Source: Selenomonas sp. AB3002 (lineage in GTDB: Bacteria; Bacillota; Negativicutes; Selenomonadales; Selenomonadaceae). Taken from it: a stretch of DNA of 64,000 bases. The position numbers and the translations under genes are program-made. Positions 15,130-24,089 of the stretch are shown in pieces. The stretch's first letter is position 1, and every line of letters starts with the position of its first letter. The notes beneath the pieces were generated by a model. That model was given only the letters and a program-made list of their open reading frames with translations. It did not search any database and was not told the DNA's origin. Where the stretch lies: the NCBI RefSeq assembly GCF_000702545.1, contig NZ_JNIO01000002.1:558001-622000 (forward strand). The letters run 5' to 3'.

Positions 15130-16317
15130 TTACTTGCTTACAATCTCTGCCGCCAGCTTGTCCAGTTTATGCTGATGCTCGTCTGCATTCTCCAGCCGCT
15201 TCTGAGCTGCCTTTTTGGCGCTATAGAACCTCCAGCAGAACAGCATGATCACAGCCGCCATATAGAGCATGAAGGCCCCTATCTCCTGAGTGATGTCCAA
15301 AAGCCCCGCTCCCCGGGAAATGATGTCCCGGGTGAAGTGGAACTCCCAGGTCAGGGGGAACACATGGCTGAGGGTCACCACCCAATCCTGGAAGGAAGTC
15401 ACCGGCCCTGTGGGGCCGCCCAGGATGAAGCCCCCGGGGATGAAGAGGATCATGCGGGAGGAGGCAATGCCCGGATTGGCCGCCGTCCAGCCGAACAGGA
15501 GGCTCAGCATGCCCACCACCATGACTACAAAGATTTCCAGAAACAGGAAAGTCACCAGATGGCCGGAGAAATTCAAATCTCCCCAAAGGCGCAGCACCGC
15601 CAGGCCCACCACCCAGGAAACGATCAGGCAGCCTGCATAGGGCAGCAAGCGCTGGATGAGATCCCAGGGATTGCCTTCCATGAGGGTCCTATCCAGCTGC
15701 CCGGTCAGGCGCAGGCGCGGTATCATGCCGATGGTGGCAAAGGTGAAGAACATGGCGCCAAAGAAGAACAGGAAGTTCATGGTAGTGGCATTGCTGGTGG
15801 ATTCCTGGGGGTTGAACAGTATCCTGTCTGCCAGGCTCAGGCTCCCCATCAGCGTGTCATTGGTGCTGCCTGTATCTCCCATTGCCACGGCATTATCCAT
15901 GCCGACAATCTCATTCAGCGCCACCTTGATATTGGATGTAGTGGCTGGATTGGTGGTATCGTAGAACACACCGATATTAGTCTCCACTCCCGTATAGCGG
16001 TCCTTTTCCAGCCCCTGGGGGAAATACACCACCGCATAGGCCTGATCCCGGTACATGAGTTCCTTGGGGTCCACGGGGGTATTCAGCACTGCCGTGACCT
16101 GCATGTACTCTGACGCGTCAATCCTGTTGGTCAAATCCCGGCTATAGGCAGAATTATCCAGGTCAATGACCACCACTTCCACATCTTTGCCGAAGTTGCC
16201 GGACAGCAGTACCGACAGCACCACGGAAATGACCATGGCCACCATGATGCACACCTTTTCATAGGGCATGCCCTGCCCGGAGAACAGGAACTTTATCTCA
16301 TCTCTTAGTGAATTCAC
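15130..16317 (-). CDS. ABC-2 type transporter permease
   Basis: 395 aa. One N-terminal membrane span (about 22-42), a large extracytoplasmic domain (about 45-190) and five C-terminal spans match the YhhJ/YbhR permease layout. PGGFILGGPTGPV lies in the last membrane block. It follows a HlyD-family adaptor gene and overlaps its end by 20 bp, so the two are co-translated. No ATP-binding subunit is encoded next to it, which is unusual for this class; the ATPase must come from elsewhere. Likely exports a drug-like or lipid substrate. Confidence 0.85.
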   Translation of the reverse strand: MNSLRDEIKFLFSGQGMPYEKVCIMVAMVISVVLSVLLSGNFGKDVEVVVIDLDNSAYSRDLTNRIDASEYMQVTAVLNTPVDPKELMYRDQAYAVVYFPQGLEKDRYTGVETNIGVFYDTTNPATTSNIKVALNEIVGMDNAVAMGDTGSTNDTLMGSLSLADRILFNPQESTSNATTMNFLFFFGAMFFTFATIGMIPRLRLTGQLDRTLMEGNPWDLIQRLLPYAGCLIVSWVVGLAVLRLWGDLNFSGHLVTFLFLEIFVVMVVGMLSLLFGWTAANPGIASSRMILFIPGGFILGGPTGPVTSFQDWVVTLSHVFPLTWEFHFTRDIISRGAGLLDITQEIGAFMLYMAAVIMLFCWRFYSAKKAAQKRLENADEHQHKLDKLAAEIVSK

Positions 16318-17410
16318 TGTCTTTCACCCCAATGGTCATCCCCGGGATAATGCCCTCCTGGGGGTCGATGTAAATGCGCACCTGGAAAGCTGTGAGGTCG
16401 GACTGGCCCTTTTCACGTGACTGCTTGAGGTCAGCAAAGCCAGGGGCCTTGGTGAGCAGGCGCACAGTGCCCGTGACCTTCTTTTCCCCGGCCACAGATT
16501 CTCCTGTCACCGCATCTCCTTCGGCCAGATGCTGGGCTTGCTCCTCACTGATGTAGATATCATAGTAGCTGCGGCTGCTTTCCAGCAGCACCACAGGGGT
16601 GGAGGGAGAAATCATCTCCCCTTCCTTGGCCAGGACCTTCAGGATCTTGCCATCCTCAGGAGCGCGGAGCACCAGGCGTTCCTTGGCTACCATGAGTTCC
16701 TTCAGCTGCACTTCCAGCTGGGCCTTCTGCTGGCGCAGGGCCTCGATGTCATTGGCCATGTTGGCAGCAGAATCCCGCTCGTTGGCAATGGTGGGCAGGC
16801 TCAGGCTGTCAGTGCTGCCTGTGTCCACGGCGCCCCCCAGGAGACTCTGCAGGACCTGCTGCTGCTGGGCTACAGCTTCCTGAGCCACCTGCAGGTTCAT
16901 GGTTGCATCGTCCAGCTGGGCCCTGGCCACGGCTCCCGCCTGTACCAGCGCCGCAGTGCGGTTGTAATTGATTTCTGCATTCTTCAGGGTTGCCTGAGCA
17001 CTGGACACAGCCGCCTTCTGCTGGTCAATCTGACGGAAGCTCTGGGTCTCGGCAGTATTGGCCCGGTTGAAATTGATGCCCATGGTACCGGAGGTGGAGT
17101 TTATCTGGGCCTCCATCTGGGCAATCTGGGCCTTAAGCTTTTCAATGGCCAGGTCCGTGTCTGTGGGGTCAAGCTCCATGATGATATCACCCTTCTTCAC
17201 CATGTCCCCTTCCTTGACACCTTCCCTGATGAGGCGCCCGCTGACAGAATCAAAGGACATCTTCACCTGCTCGGCAGTGAGGATGCCCTCCTTCTTGCTC
17301 ATGCCCTGGACAATGGCATCATTGCCCGTATACATCAGGGCCACGCCCCCGATAATGAGAAGCAGGATAAAGACTATGCCCACCCGCTTGGCTTTTTCAT
17401 TGCTGTTCAT
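16298..17410 (-). CDS. HlyD-family membrane fusion (adaptor) protein
   Basis: 370 aa. One N-terminal span (GIVFILLLIIGGVALMYTG) anchors it in the inner membrane. A split lipoyl domain (VSGRLIREGVKEGDMVKKGDIIMELD and LRAPEDGKILKVLAKEGEMIS) flanks a long coiled coil, about residues 85-245, rich in Gln and Ala. Such adaptors bridge an inner-membrane transporter to an outer-membrane channel, consistent with a diderm cell. It lies between a MarR regulator and the ABC permease, and a palindrome like the MarR operator lies at 17428-17445, just upstream. Confidence 0.9.
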   Translation of the reverse strand: MNSNEKAKRVGIVFILLLIIGGVALMYTGNDAIVQGMSKKEGILTAEQVKMSFDSVSGRLIREGVKEGDMVKKGDIIMELDPTDTDLAIEKLKAQIAQMEAQINSTSGTMGINFNRANTAETQSFRQIDQQKAAVSSAQATLKNAEINYNRTAALVQAGAVARAQLDDATMNLQVAQEAVAQQQQVLQSLLGGAVDTGSTDSLSLPTIANERDSAANMANDIEALRQQKAQLEVQLKELMVAKERLVLRAPEDGKILKVLAKEGEMISPSTPVVLLESSRSYYDIYISEEQAQHLAEGDAVTGESVAGEKKVTGTVRLLTKAPGFADLKQSREKGQSDLTAFQVRIYIDPQEGIIPGMTIGVKDSEFTKR

Positions 17411-17427
17411 TCTCTCTTCTCCTTATT

Positions 17428-17445
17428 TAATTAGAATGCTAACTA
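17428..17445. promoter_or_regulatory. Putative second MarR operator, before hlyD
   Basis: TAATTAG-AATG-CTAACTA, an imperfect copy of the palindrome found upstream of the MarR gene at 17987-18004. It lies in the 69-bp gap between marR and hlyD, suggesting separate control of the efflux genes. Confidence 0.55.
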
Positions 17446-17479
17446 TCTTCCCGTACAAAGGCCTTGCGGCCCTTTCCTG

Positions 17480-17962
17480 TCAATCCGTCAGCTTGTGCAG
17501 CAGCCTGATGACTTCCTTCTGCTCCTCCTCGCTGAGCTTTTCCATCAGCTTGGAAACCCTCAGATAATGCGGAGGCAAAATCTCCTGCATGAAATCATTG
17601 CCTGCGCGGGTGAGCTTCACCTTCTTGCTGCGGGCATCTGCCTTGTCAGCTTTCACCGCCACCAGCCCGTCCCGCTCCATGCGCTGGAGCATGCTGCTGA
17701 TGGTGGCCCGGGTCACCCCCACCTTCTCTGCCAGCACCGAAGGGGCAATGCCCTCGGTGTGCTGATGCAACACCACCAGCACGCAGAACTTTCCTTCGGA
17801 AAGATGGTACTCGCTCTGCAGGATATCCAGGATTCCCTGCTGGATTTCCTCCGCCGCCTGCTTGATGCGCAGCATGGCGATGACCGCCGAGGGATTTATC
17901 TCCGCCACCAGTTCCCTGTGCTTCTGCAGCTCTTCCCAGGTAGGTATCATTTCCCGCTTCAC
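17480..17962 (-). CDS. MarR-family transcriptional regulator
   Basis: 160 aa with a winged helix: VLAEKVGVTRATISSMLQRMERDGLVAVK is the recognition region and KADARSKKVKLTRAG the wing. MarR proteins are ligand-released dimeric repressors, often of adjacent efflux genes. Here it heads the transcript with hlyD and the ABC permease. A palindrome lies 25 bp upstream and a similar one in front of hlyD, so autoregulation is expected. Confidence 0.9.
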   Translation of the reverse strand: MKREMIPTWEELQKHRELVAEINPSAVIAMLRIKQAAEEIQQGILDILQSEYHLSEGKFCVLVVLHQHTEGIAPSVLAEKVGVTRATISSMLQRMERDGLVAVKADKADARSKKVKLTRAGNDFMQEILPPHYLRVSKLMEKLSEEEQKEVIRLLHKLTD

Positions 17963-17986
17963 ATGCTCACTTCCTCACTTGCAAAT

Positions 17987-18004
17987 TAGTTAGTTTGCTA
18001 ACTA
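17987..18004. promoter_or_regulatory. Putative MarR operator
   Basis: Perfect 7-bp inverted arms TAGTTAG-TTTG-CTAACTA upstream of the MarR gene. Confidence 0.65.
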
Positions 18005-18134
18005 TCATGATGTGATTATAGCTAATCAACCTGGGAATGTCAACGAAAACCTTCTAAGAAATGACTTCATGTTGACACCCCTAACCTATTTGCTACAATG
18101 ATATTAGAAAGTTCTACGAAATGAGGTGACAGTA

Positions 18135-19826
18135 ATGCAGGAGTTAAAGCGGCCCATGCCCGTGGGCATTGAGGATTTCAAACGACTTGTAACGGACAAC
18201 TATTATTTCATAGACAAGACCAGATTCATCAAAGAACTCATAGATACTCAGGGGGTCGTCACCCTAATCACCCGCCCCCGGCGGTTTGGCAAGACCCTGA
18301 GCCTTTCCATGCTGCAGTACTTCTTCACTCTCGAAAATGCCGCAGAGAACCGCCAGCTCTTTGCAGGGCTGGACATAGAGCGGGCCGGTGAGAAATACAT
18401 GAACCAGCAGGGCACCCGGCCGGTAGTGTTTTTGACCCTCAAGGAAGTGCGTCGCCCGAGTCACACGTCCATGCTGGCCATGCTTGCTTCTCTGTTGCAA
18501 GAGATCTATGAACAGCAGCGTTGCATATTGGACAGCAATAACCTTGAAGAGCCAGAAGCAGAATATTTCAAGCTGATACTGGCAGGGAAAGGTTCCGAGG
18601 AAGACATGGCTATTTCCTTGAAACGACTTATGGCATACATGGAAAAGCACTATGGAACCCAGCCTGTCCTGCTGCTTGACGAATACGATGCCCCTATCCT
18701 TTCCGCCTGGGAAAATGGCTACTACCAGGAGTGCATAGACTTCATGCGGGGATTCCTGGGGGCTGCCCTGAAAACGAACCCTGCCTTAGGCTTTGCCGTC
18801 CTGACGGGCATCACGCGGATTTCCAAGGAGAGCATTTTCTCGGGTCTGAACAATCTCAAGGTCTGCTCGGTGCTGTCAAACCGCTACTGCGACATCTTCG
18901 GCTTTACCCCGGAGGAAGCCGCAAAACTCATGGCCGAATGCGGTGCAGCTGACAAACTGCCAGACTTGGCACAGTGGTATGATGGCTATCGATTCGGTCA
19001 GGCCGAAATCTATAACCCCTGGTCGGTTATCCAATACCTCGACAATGACTGCAATTTCCAGCGATATTGGGTCAATGTCTCCGGCAATAGCATTCTGCAA
19101 GTCCTGCTTCAAAATGCCAGCGAAGACCGCTACGAAGAGTTGCAGAGCTTGCTCAGTTTTCGGGAATCTTATGTAGAGTCCTTGATGGATGAGGGCATCA
19201 TCTACCCAGATATCGAAACGGATGACAATGCCCTTTACATGATGCTCCTGACCACAGGCTACCTGAAAGCCATCGACACTTGGCAGGATCGCCGTGGCCG
19301 CTGGTGGTGCCGCTTGCAGATACCGAACCGTGAAGTCCTGCTGGCCTACGAAGACGAAGTCCTGGCCAGGGTGGCAGGCCCTGGCAACCGGGTTCCCCTC
19401 TTTGCCATGCTGAAGGCCATGACGGCAGGCAAGGCATCGGTTTTCCAAAAGCATTTGAGCAAGATTCTAAGAGATATGGTAAGCTACCACGACACCGCCC
19501 AGCCAGAAAGCTTCTACCACGGCCTGATGCTTGGCCTCACCGTCCTGATGGAGGGAGAGTATAGGGTAAAGTCAAACCGCGAAAGCGGCTACGGCCGCTT
19601 CGATCTGGCCTTCTTCCCCCTGCGCCCCGGCACTCCCGGCGTTATCCTGGAGCTGAAAGCCGCTGGCTCTGAGGAAGAACTGGAAGAAAGGGCAAAAGAA
19701 GCCCTGCAGCAGATTGCAGAGAAGGAATACTGTGCCGAGCTATCCCGTCAGGGCGCGTCAGATATCTGGCGCTACGGCATCGCCTTCCACGGCAAGAAGG
19801 TCTGCATGACAGGCACACAGGAATGA
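18135..19826 (+). CDS. AAA-ATPase-like / PD-(D/E)XK nuclease-fold protein
   Basis: 563 aa from ATG 18135, six bases after GAGGTGA; the GTG three codons upstream overlaps the RBS. The N-terminus (PMPVGIEDFKRL, YYFIDKTRFIKEL, TRPRRFGKTLSLSML) is the AAA-ATPase-like (Pfam 09820) signature with a Walker A variant RRFGKT, and LLLDEYDAPI is Walker B. The C-terminus (GYGRFDLAFFPL... VILELKAAGS) carries the D and ExK of a PD-(D/E)XK nuclease fold. These genes are multicopy in anaerobes such as Bacteroides and Selenomonas; their function is unknown. A terminator follows directly. Confidence 0.85.
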   Translation: MQELKRPMPVGIEDFKRLVTDNYYFIDKTRFIKELIDTQGVVTLITRPRRFGKTLSLSMLQYFFTLENAAENRQLFAGLDIERAGEKYMNQQGTRPVVFLTLKEVRRPSHTSMLAMLASLLQEIYEQQRCILDSNNLEEPEAEYFKLILAGKGSEEDMAISLKRLMAYMEKHYGTQPVLLLDEYDAPILSAWENGYYQECIDFMRGFLGAALKTNPALGFAVLTGITRISKESIFSGLNNLKVCSVLSNRYCDIFGFTPEEAAKLMAECGAADKLPDLAQWYDGYRFGQAEIYNPWSVIQYLDNDCNFQRYWVNVSGNSILQVLLQNASEDRYEELQSLLSFRESYVESLMDEGIIYPDIETDDNALYMMLLTTGYLKAIDTWQDRRGRWWCRLQIPNREVLLAYEDEVLARVAGPGNRVPLFAMLKAMTAGKASVFQKHLSKILRDMVSYHDTAQPESFYHGLMLGLTVLMEGEYRVKSNRESGYGRFDLAFFPLRPGTPGVILELKAAGSEEELEERAKEALQQIAEKEYCAELSRQGASDIWRYGIAFHGKKVCMTGTQE

Positions 19827-19873
19827 AAAACGGGAACGCACGCGTCAATTGGACGCGCAGCGTTCCCTTTTTG
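19827..19873 (+). terminator. Terminator after the AAA-ATPase-like gene
   Basis: Outer arms GGGAACGC / GCGTTCCC, inner CGCGTC / GACGCG, then T5. Confidence 0.85.
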
Positions 19874-19914
19874 CTATCAGGACATCTTCCTGCTGCCTTT
19901 CGGCACCGGGAAGG

Positions 19915-20991
19915 CTATGACACCTTCACCTGCAGCCACAGCTTGGTATATATCTTGTCCAGTTCCTCCCCCAGGTAGCTGTAGGATTCCTGTCCTTTGT
20001 AGACTTCCTCGGGAGGGAAAGCTATCTCTGCCTTGTCCTCCAGTTCATCCTCCACCAGCTCCCGCACAGCAATATTGGGAGTGGAGTAGCCCAGCCGACG
20101 GAAATTATCCGCGGCTATGTCCGGGCGGCACATGAAGTTGATGAATTTATGGGCATTTTCCACATGGCGGGCATTCCTGGGAATCACCCAGCCGTCAATC
20201 CAGACATTGGTGCCCTCCTTGGGGGCGGGCTGGAACTTCAGATCGGGGTTGGCTTCCATGAGGTTGATGGCCTCACCGGAGAAGATAACCCCCAGAGCCG
20301 CCTCGCCGGAGCTCAGCTTGTCACGTATATCGTCCACGCCATAAGCCTGCACCAGAGGTTTCTGGTCTATGAGCATATCCCTTGCCTTTACGAGATTAGC
20401 CTCGCTCATGGTATTCATGGATTTGCCCATCAGCTTGAGGGGAATCATGATGGCATCCCGGGCAGAATCCTGCATGAGGATATTATCCCTGTATTTCTCA
20501 TTCCAGAGAATGGCCCAGCTGTCCACAGGCTCATCCACCAGGTTGGTGTTGTACATGATTCCCACGGTACCCCAGCAATAAGGCACTGTGTACTTGCCTT
20601 CCCAGTCAAAAGCCTTGGACTGGTCGAAGAAATCCTTGCCAATGTATTTCCTGGCATTGGGCAGCTTCCCGAAATCCAGGGGCTGCAACAGCTCATTGTG
20701 TATCAGCTTGTTGATCATATAGTCCGAAGGGCACAGGATATCATAGGCCTCTGCCCCCTCGGCGATGCGGGGATACATGCTCTCGTTGGTGTCGTATTCG
20801 TCCAGCACCACATGTATGCCCGTCTCCTCTTCAAACTGCTCCAGCACCTCCTCGCTGAGATAATCCCCCCAGCTGTAGACGTAGAGGATATCTTCCCCCT
20901 CTTCCTCCTCCTGGGCAAACATATCGCAGCCAGCCAGGGCAAATGGCACAAAGAGCAACAGCAGGGCCAAGAGATAGCGCAGATGCTTCAT
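19915..20991 (-). CDS. potD: Spermidine/putrescine ABC transporter, substrate-binding lipoprotein
   Basis: 358 aa. A lipobox (ALAGC, cysteine near residue 22) ends the signal peptide, so it is membrane-anchored on the outer face of the inner membrane. The mature part begins ILYVYSWGDYLSEEVLEQFEEETG, the PotD/PotF start, and contains PYCWGTVGIMYN and WIDGWVIPRNARH typical of the family. It captures polyamines for PotABC. Last gene of potABCD, overlapping potC by four bases. Confidence 0.92.
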   Translation of the reverse strand: MKHLRYLLALLLLFVPFALAGCDMFAQEEEEGEDILYVYSWGDYLSEEVLEQFEEETGIHVVLDEYDTNESMYPRIAEGAEAYDILCPSDYMINKLIHNELLQPLDFGKLPNARKYIGKDFFDQSKAFDWEGKYTVPYCWGTVGIMYNTNLVDEPVDSWAILWNEKYRDNILMQDSARDAIMIPLKLMGKSMNTMSEANLVKARDMLIDQKPLVQAYGVDDIRDKLSSGEAALGVIFSGEAINLMEANPDLKFQPAPKEGTNVWIDGWVIPRNARHVENAHKFINFMCRPDIAADNFRRLGYSTPNIAVRELVEDELEDKAEIAFPPEEVYKGQESYSYLGEELDKIYTKLWLQVKVS

Positions 20992-21791
20992 GCGGCTTCC
21001 TCCTCTCTGCCAGCTTCGCGGTAACGACGGATGACCTTGTAGTTCAGCATCAGGAGGGCTGCAAAGACCAGCACGCCGCAGAAGAACAAGGTAGAAAGGG
21101 CATACATCTCAGGGTGTACCCCCAGCTTCAATTCTGCATAGATTTCCGTAGTCAGAGTCTCGATGCCTGCCCCCTTGGTGAAGTAAGTGACGATGAAATC
21201 ATCGGCACTCATGGCAAAGGACAGGAGAAAGGCCGCCACGATGCCCGGCACCAGCTCCGGCAGGATCACCTTGCGAAAAGCCGTCACCGGCGGTGCTCCC
21301 AGGTCCCTGGCCGCCTCATAGCACACATCGTCCATTGAAAGCACTTGGGGCAGGATGCAGAGCATGGCATAGGGCAGACTGATGACGATATGGGCCAGCA
21401 GAATAGTATCATAGCCCAGCCTGAGCCCCAGCCCCAAAAACAGCAGCATCAGGGAAATGCCCGTGACGATATCCGCATTCAAAAGGGGCACGTTAGCAAT
21501 GCCTCTGAAAAGCATCCTGCCCCTGAGGCCCATCTGCCTCATGCCCAGAGCCGTGACCAAAGCCAGCAAAGTGGCAAGGATAGCGGAGGTCACGCCAATG
21601 GTCAGGGTATTGGTGAAAGCCGCAATGATTTCTTCATTCTCAATGAGGCGCTCATACCACTGCCAGGTAAAGCCCGTCCACTGGCCCCGATATCGACTGG
21701 CGTTGAAGGACTGGGCAATCAGTACCAGGATAGGCGCATAAAGAAAGAGCACAATGGCTCCCAGATAACCGTTCTTCAGTTTCTCCATCAT
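20988..21791 (-). CDS. potC: Spermidine/putrescine ABC transporter permease
   Basis: 267 aa, six membrane spans. The EAA loop is EAARDLGAPPVTAFRKVILPELVPG (about residues 158-182), which docks on the PotA ATPase. The N-terminal LYAPILVLIAQSFN is typical of PotC/PotI. Starts and stops overlap potB and potD by four bases, indicating translational coupling. Confidence 0.92.
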   Translation of the reverse strand: MMEKLKNGYLGAIVLFLYAPILVLIAQSFNASRYRGQWTGFTWQWYERLIENEEIIAAFTNTLTIGVTSAILATLLALVTALGMRQMGLRGRMLFRGIANVPLLNADIVTGISLMLLFLGLGLRLGYDTILLAHIVISLPYAMLCILPQVLSMDDVCYEAARDLGAPPVTAFRKVILPELVPGIVAAFLLSFAMSADDFIVTYFTKGAGIETLTTEIYAELKLGVHPEMYALSTLFFCGVLVFAALLMLNYKVIRRYREAGREEEAA

Positions 21792-22633
21792 GACCTCCCC
21801 TTCTTTCCCTGTTCCCCGCTGTCGGTGAAGGCCTCCAGCAGGATGTTGAGGATAATGAAGACCATGAGCACCATGGAGAGAGCGCTGCCCAGCTGCCAGT
21901 CATAGGCAGCCGTGAACTCCTGCTCGATGATGTTGCCCACCAGCAGCACCTTGTTGCCGCCCAGGAGGGCGCTGATGACGAAAGTGGTGAGGGCGGGAAT
22001 GAAGACCATAGTGGAGCCACTGACAATCCCCGGCAGGGACAGGGGCAGGAGCACATGGCGCAGAGTCTGCCAGGAATTCGCCCCCAGGTCCCTGGCGGCC
22101 TCAATGATGCTTTCATCTATGCGGCTGATGCTCACATAGAGGGGCAGCACCATATAGGGCAGGAAATTATACACCATGCCGATGATGATGGCAGCAGAAG
22201 TATTGATGAGGTGCACCTCAGGCAGCCCCAGATAAGCCAAAAACATATTGATAAGGCCGTGCTTCTCCATGATGGTCTGCCAGGCCATGGTGGTAAGCAG
22301 TGAGTTCATCCAGAGGGGCAGGAGGAAAAGCAGGAACACCAAAAGCCCCCGGCTCTCTTTCCTCTCCCTTAGGATAAGGCAGAGGGGATAAGCCAGCAAA
22401 AGGCAGATAAAGGTGCTGACGAGAGCAAGTTCTACAGAAAGGCCCAGAGCCTTCAGATACTCGCTTTGCAGCACCGTAGAGATATTTTCCAGGGTAAAAT
22501 TGCCAGCCCCGTTTGTCAGCCCCGTAAAGAGCACGAAAAACAAGGGCAGCACAATAAAGAGCACCGCCCAGAGGGCGAAGGGCAGAGCCAGGAAGCGGTG
22601 GGTGGCAAGCTTGGCCGCAATGCGCTCATTCAT
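21788..22633 (-). CDS. potB: Spermidine/putrescine ABC transporter permease
   Basis: 281 aa, six membrane spans with the EAA loop EAARDLGANSWQTLRHVLLPLSLPG near residue 183. The MVYNFLPYMVLPLY segment is typical of PotB/PotH. It overlaps potA by 8 bp and potC by 4 bp. Confidence 0.92.
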   Translation of the reverse strand: MNERIAAKLATHRFLALPFALWAVLFIVLPLFFVLFTGLTNGAGNFTLENISTVLQSEYLKALGLSVELALVSTFICLLLAYPLCLILRERKESRGLLVFLLFLLPLWMNSLLTTMAWQTIMEKHGLINMFLAYLGLPEVHLINTSAAIIIGMVYNFLPYMVLPLYVSISRIDESIIEAARDLGANSWQTLRHVLLPLSLPGIVSGSTMVFIPALTTFVISALLGGNKVLLVGNIIEQEFTAAYDWQLGSALSMVLMVFIILNILLEAFTDSGEQGKKGRS

Positions 22634-23696
22634 CGCTCACAGCCTCCTCATCCTCAGAAGCAGGCTTGGCCATGATCTGGATATTGGCCGGAGCCAGGCG
22701 GATGCCCACTTCGCTGCCCTGCTCATGGCCCGTGATGGTCTGCACCAGCCACTCAAAGCCACCGGCCTCGATGGTGATATCATAGACAGTGCCTTTGAAA
22801 ACCACCTGGCGGATGTTGCCGTTGAACTGGCCTTCCCCAGGAGCGCAGATCTGGATATCCTCCGGGCGGATCTGCACATCTACCGGCACGTTCTCCCCAA
22901 AACCCGTATTGATGCAAGGAATGTCCCTGCCCAAGAGATGCACCAGCTTGTCACGCACCATGATGCCATCAATGATGTTGCTGTCACCGATGAAGTCTGC
23001 CACAAAGGCATTCTCCGGCTCATTGTACACATTCTCCGGGGTGCCGATCTGCTGGATCCAGCCCTGGTTCATGACCACTACCGTATCGGACATGGAAAGG
23101 GCTTCCTCCTGGTCATGAGTGACAAAGACGAAGGTGATGCCCAGCTCGCGCTTGATTTTCACCAGCTCGCGCTGCATGTTCTGCCTGAGCTTCAGGTCAA
23201 GAGCAGAAAGAGGCTCGTCCAGCAGCAGCACTTTCGGCTCGTTGACGATAGCCCGGGCGATGGCAATGCGCTGCTGCTGGCCCCCGGACATCTGGGTGAC
23301 CCGGGCATGTTCATAGCCGTCCAGATTCACCAGCTTCAAAGCATATTTTATTTTATCCTTGATGTAGCTTGAGCTCTTGCCCTTCAGCTTCAGGCCGAAG
23401 GCGATGTTCTCCGCCACATCCATGTGGGAAAAGAGGGAATACTTCTGGAAAACAGTATTCACCTGGCGCTTCTCCGGCTGCAGGTTCGTGATATCCTGGC
23501 CGTCAAACCAGATTTTCCCGCTGTCAGGCATCTCAAAGCCGCCAATCAGACGCAGGATAGTCGTCTTGCCGCAGCCCGAAGGCCCCAAAAGGGTTAGGAA
23601 TTCATTTTCATGGATAGTCAGATCCAGGTCCTCCAGAATCTGCCGGCCATCAAAGGCCTTGTTGACGCGCTCAAGGCGCAAAAGCTCTTTCGCCAT
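22626..23696 (-). CDS. potA: Spermidine/putrescine ABC transporter ATP-binding protein
   Basis: 356 aa. Walker A GPSGCGKTT, Q-loop QKYSLFSHMDVAENI, signature SGGQQQRIAIARA, Walker B VLLLDEPLSALD and switch His VTHDQEEA are all present. A C-terminal regulatory TOBE-like domain (about 270-345) follows. First gene of the four-gene operon. A structured leader candidate with its own promoter lies 130-300 bp upstream. Confidence 0.95.
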   Translation of the reverse strand: MAKELLRLERVNKAFDGRQILEDLDLTIHENEFLTLLGPSGCGKTTILRLIGGFEMPDSGKIWFDGQDITNLQPEKRQVNTVFQKYSLFSHMDVAENIAFGLKLKGKSSSYIKDKIKYALKLVNLDGYEHARVTQMSGGQQQRIAIARAIVNEPKVLLLDEPLSALDLKLRQNMQRELVKIKRELGITFVFVTHDQEEALSMSDTVVVMNQGWIQQIGTPENVYNEPENAFVADFIGDSNIIDGIMVRDKLVHLLGRDIPCINTGFGENVPVDVQIRPEDIQICAPGEGQFNGNIRQVVFKGTVYDITIEAGGFEWLVQTITGHEQGSEVGIRLAPANIQIMAKPASEDEEAVSDE

Positions 23697-23819
23697 TTAT
23701 CGACCCTTTCCTTCTTGCAAAATAACAATGCTTAACCATGTTATGATACCACAAAACTACTTGAAAAACGATAGCTTTAAGCCTTGCTTTGAGATTCTTT
23801 TCAGAAAGCATTTTCAGGC

Positions 23820-23995
23820 AATGAAATAACCGCCCAGGCTTTCTCGTCACCTCAGGCGGTTACCATACGCAGTCATTATTCACTTCACTCATCTTGCAAT
23901 TGCCCTATGGCCTAACTAGCCCATCGGACTCCCCTCCCGATTAGATTTGCATGTCGGCTGCCACTTGAGGTGGAACACCTCACCTCTTTGGGCTT
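23820..23995 (-). ncRNA. Structured leader or small RNA upstream of potABCD
   Basis: A promoter at 24002-24030 fires toward potA. The transcript folds locally: an outer GCCCA/TGGGC closing stem encloses a GAGGTG-TTC-CACCTC hairpin and a CCGA/TCGG hairpin, with an alternative ATCGG/CCGAT pairing. It ends at AACCGCC/GGCGGTT (23828-23861) with only a weak U tract. No RBS-supported frame was found. Either a regulatory leader of the polyamine operon (a ligand-sensing or attenuation element) or an independent sRNA. I recognise no known riboswitch consensus in it. Confidence 0.5.
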
Positions 23996-24001
23996 GATTC
24001 A

Positions 24002-24030
24002 ATGATACTTCATCGGCGGGCAAAAGTCAA
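24002..24030 (-). promoter_or_regulatory. Promoter of the pot leader/sRNA
   Basis: Minus strand TTGACT (24025-24030), 17-bp spacer, TATCAT (24002-24007). Confidence 0.65.
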
Positions 24031-24089
24031 GGGAATTTTTTGAACTTTCAATGTATTATGTATGCAGGAAGGTCCCCCTTCCTGCCTGC

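Noticed and set aside
23915-23990. tRNA-like closing stem upstream of potA
   Set aside because: GCCCA/TGGGC spans about 75 nt like an acceptor stem, but there is no T-arm GTTCRA motif or anticodon arm.
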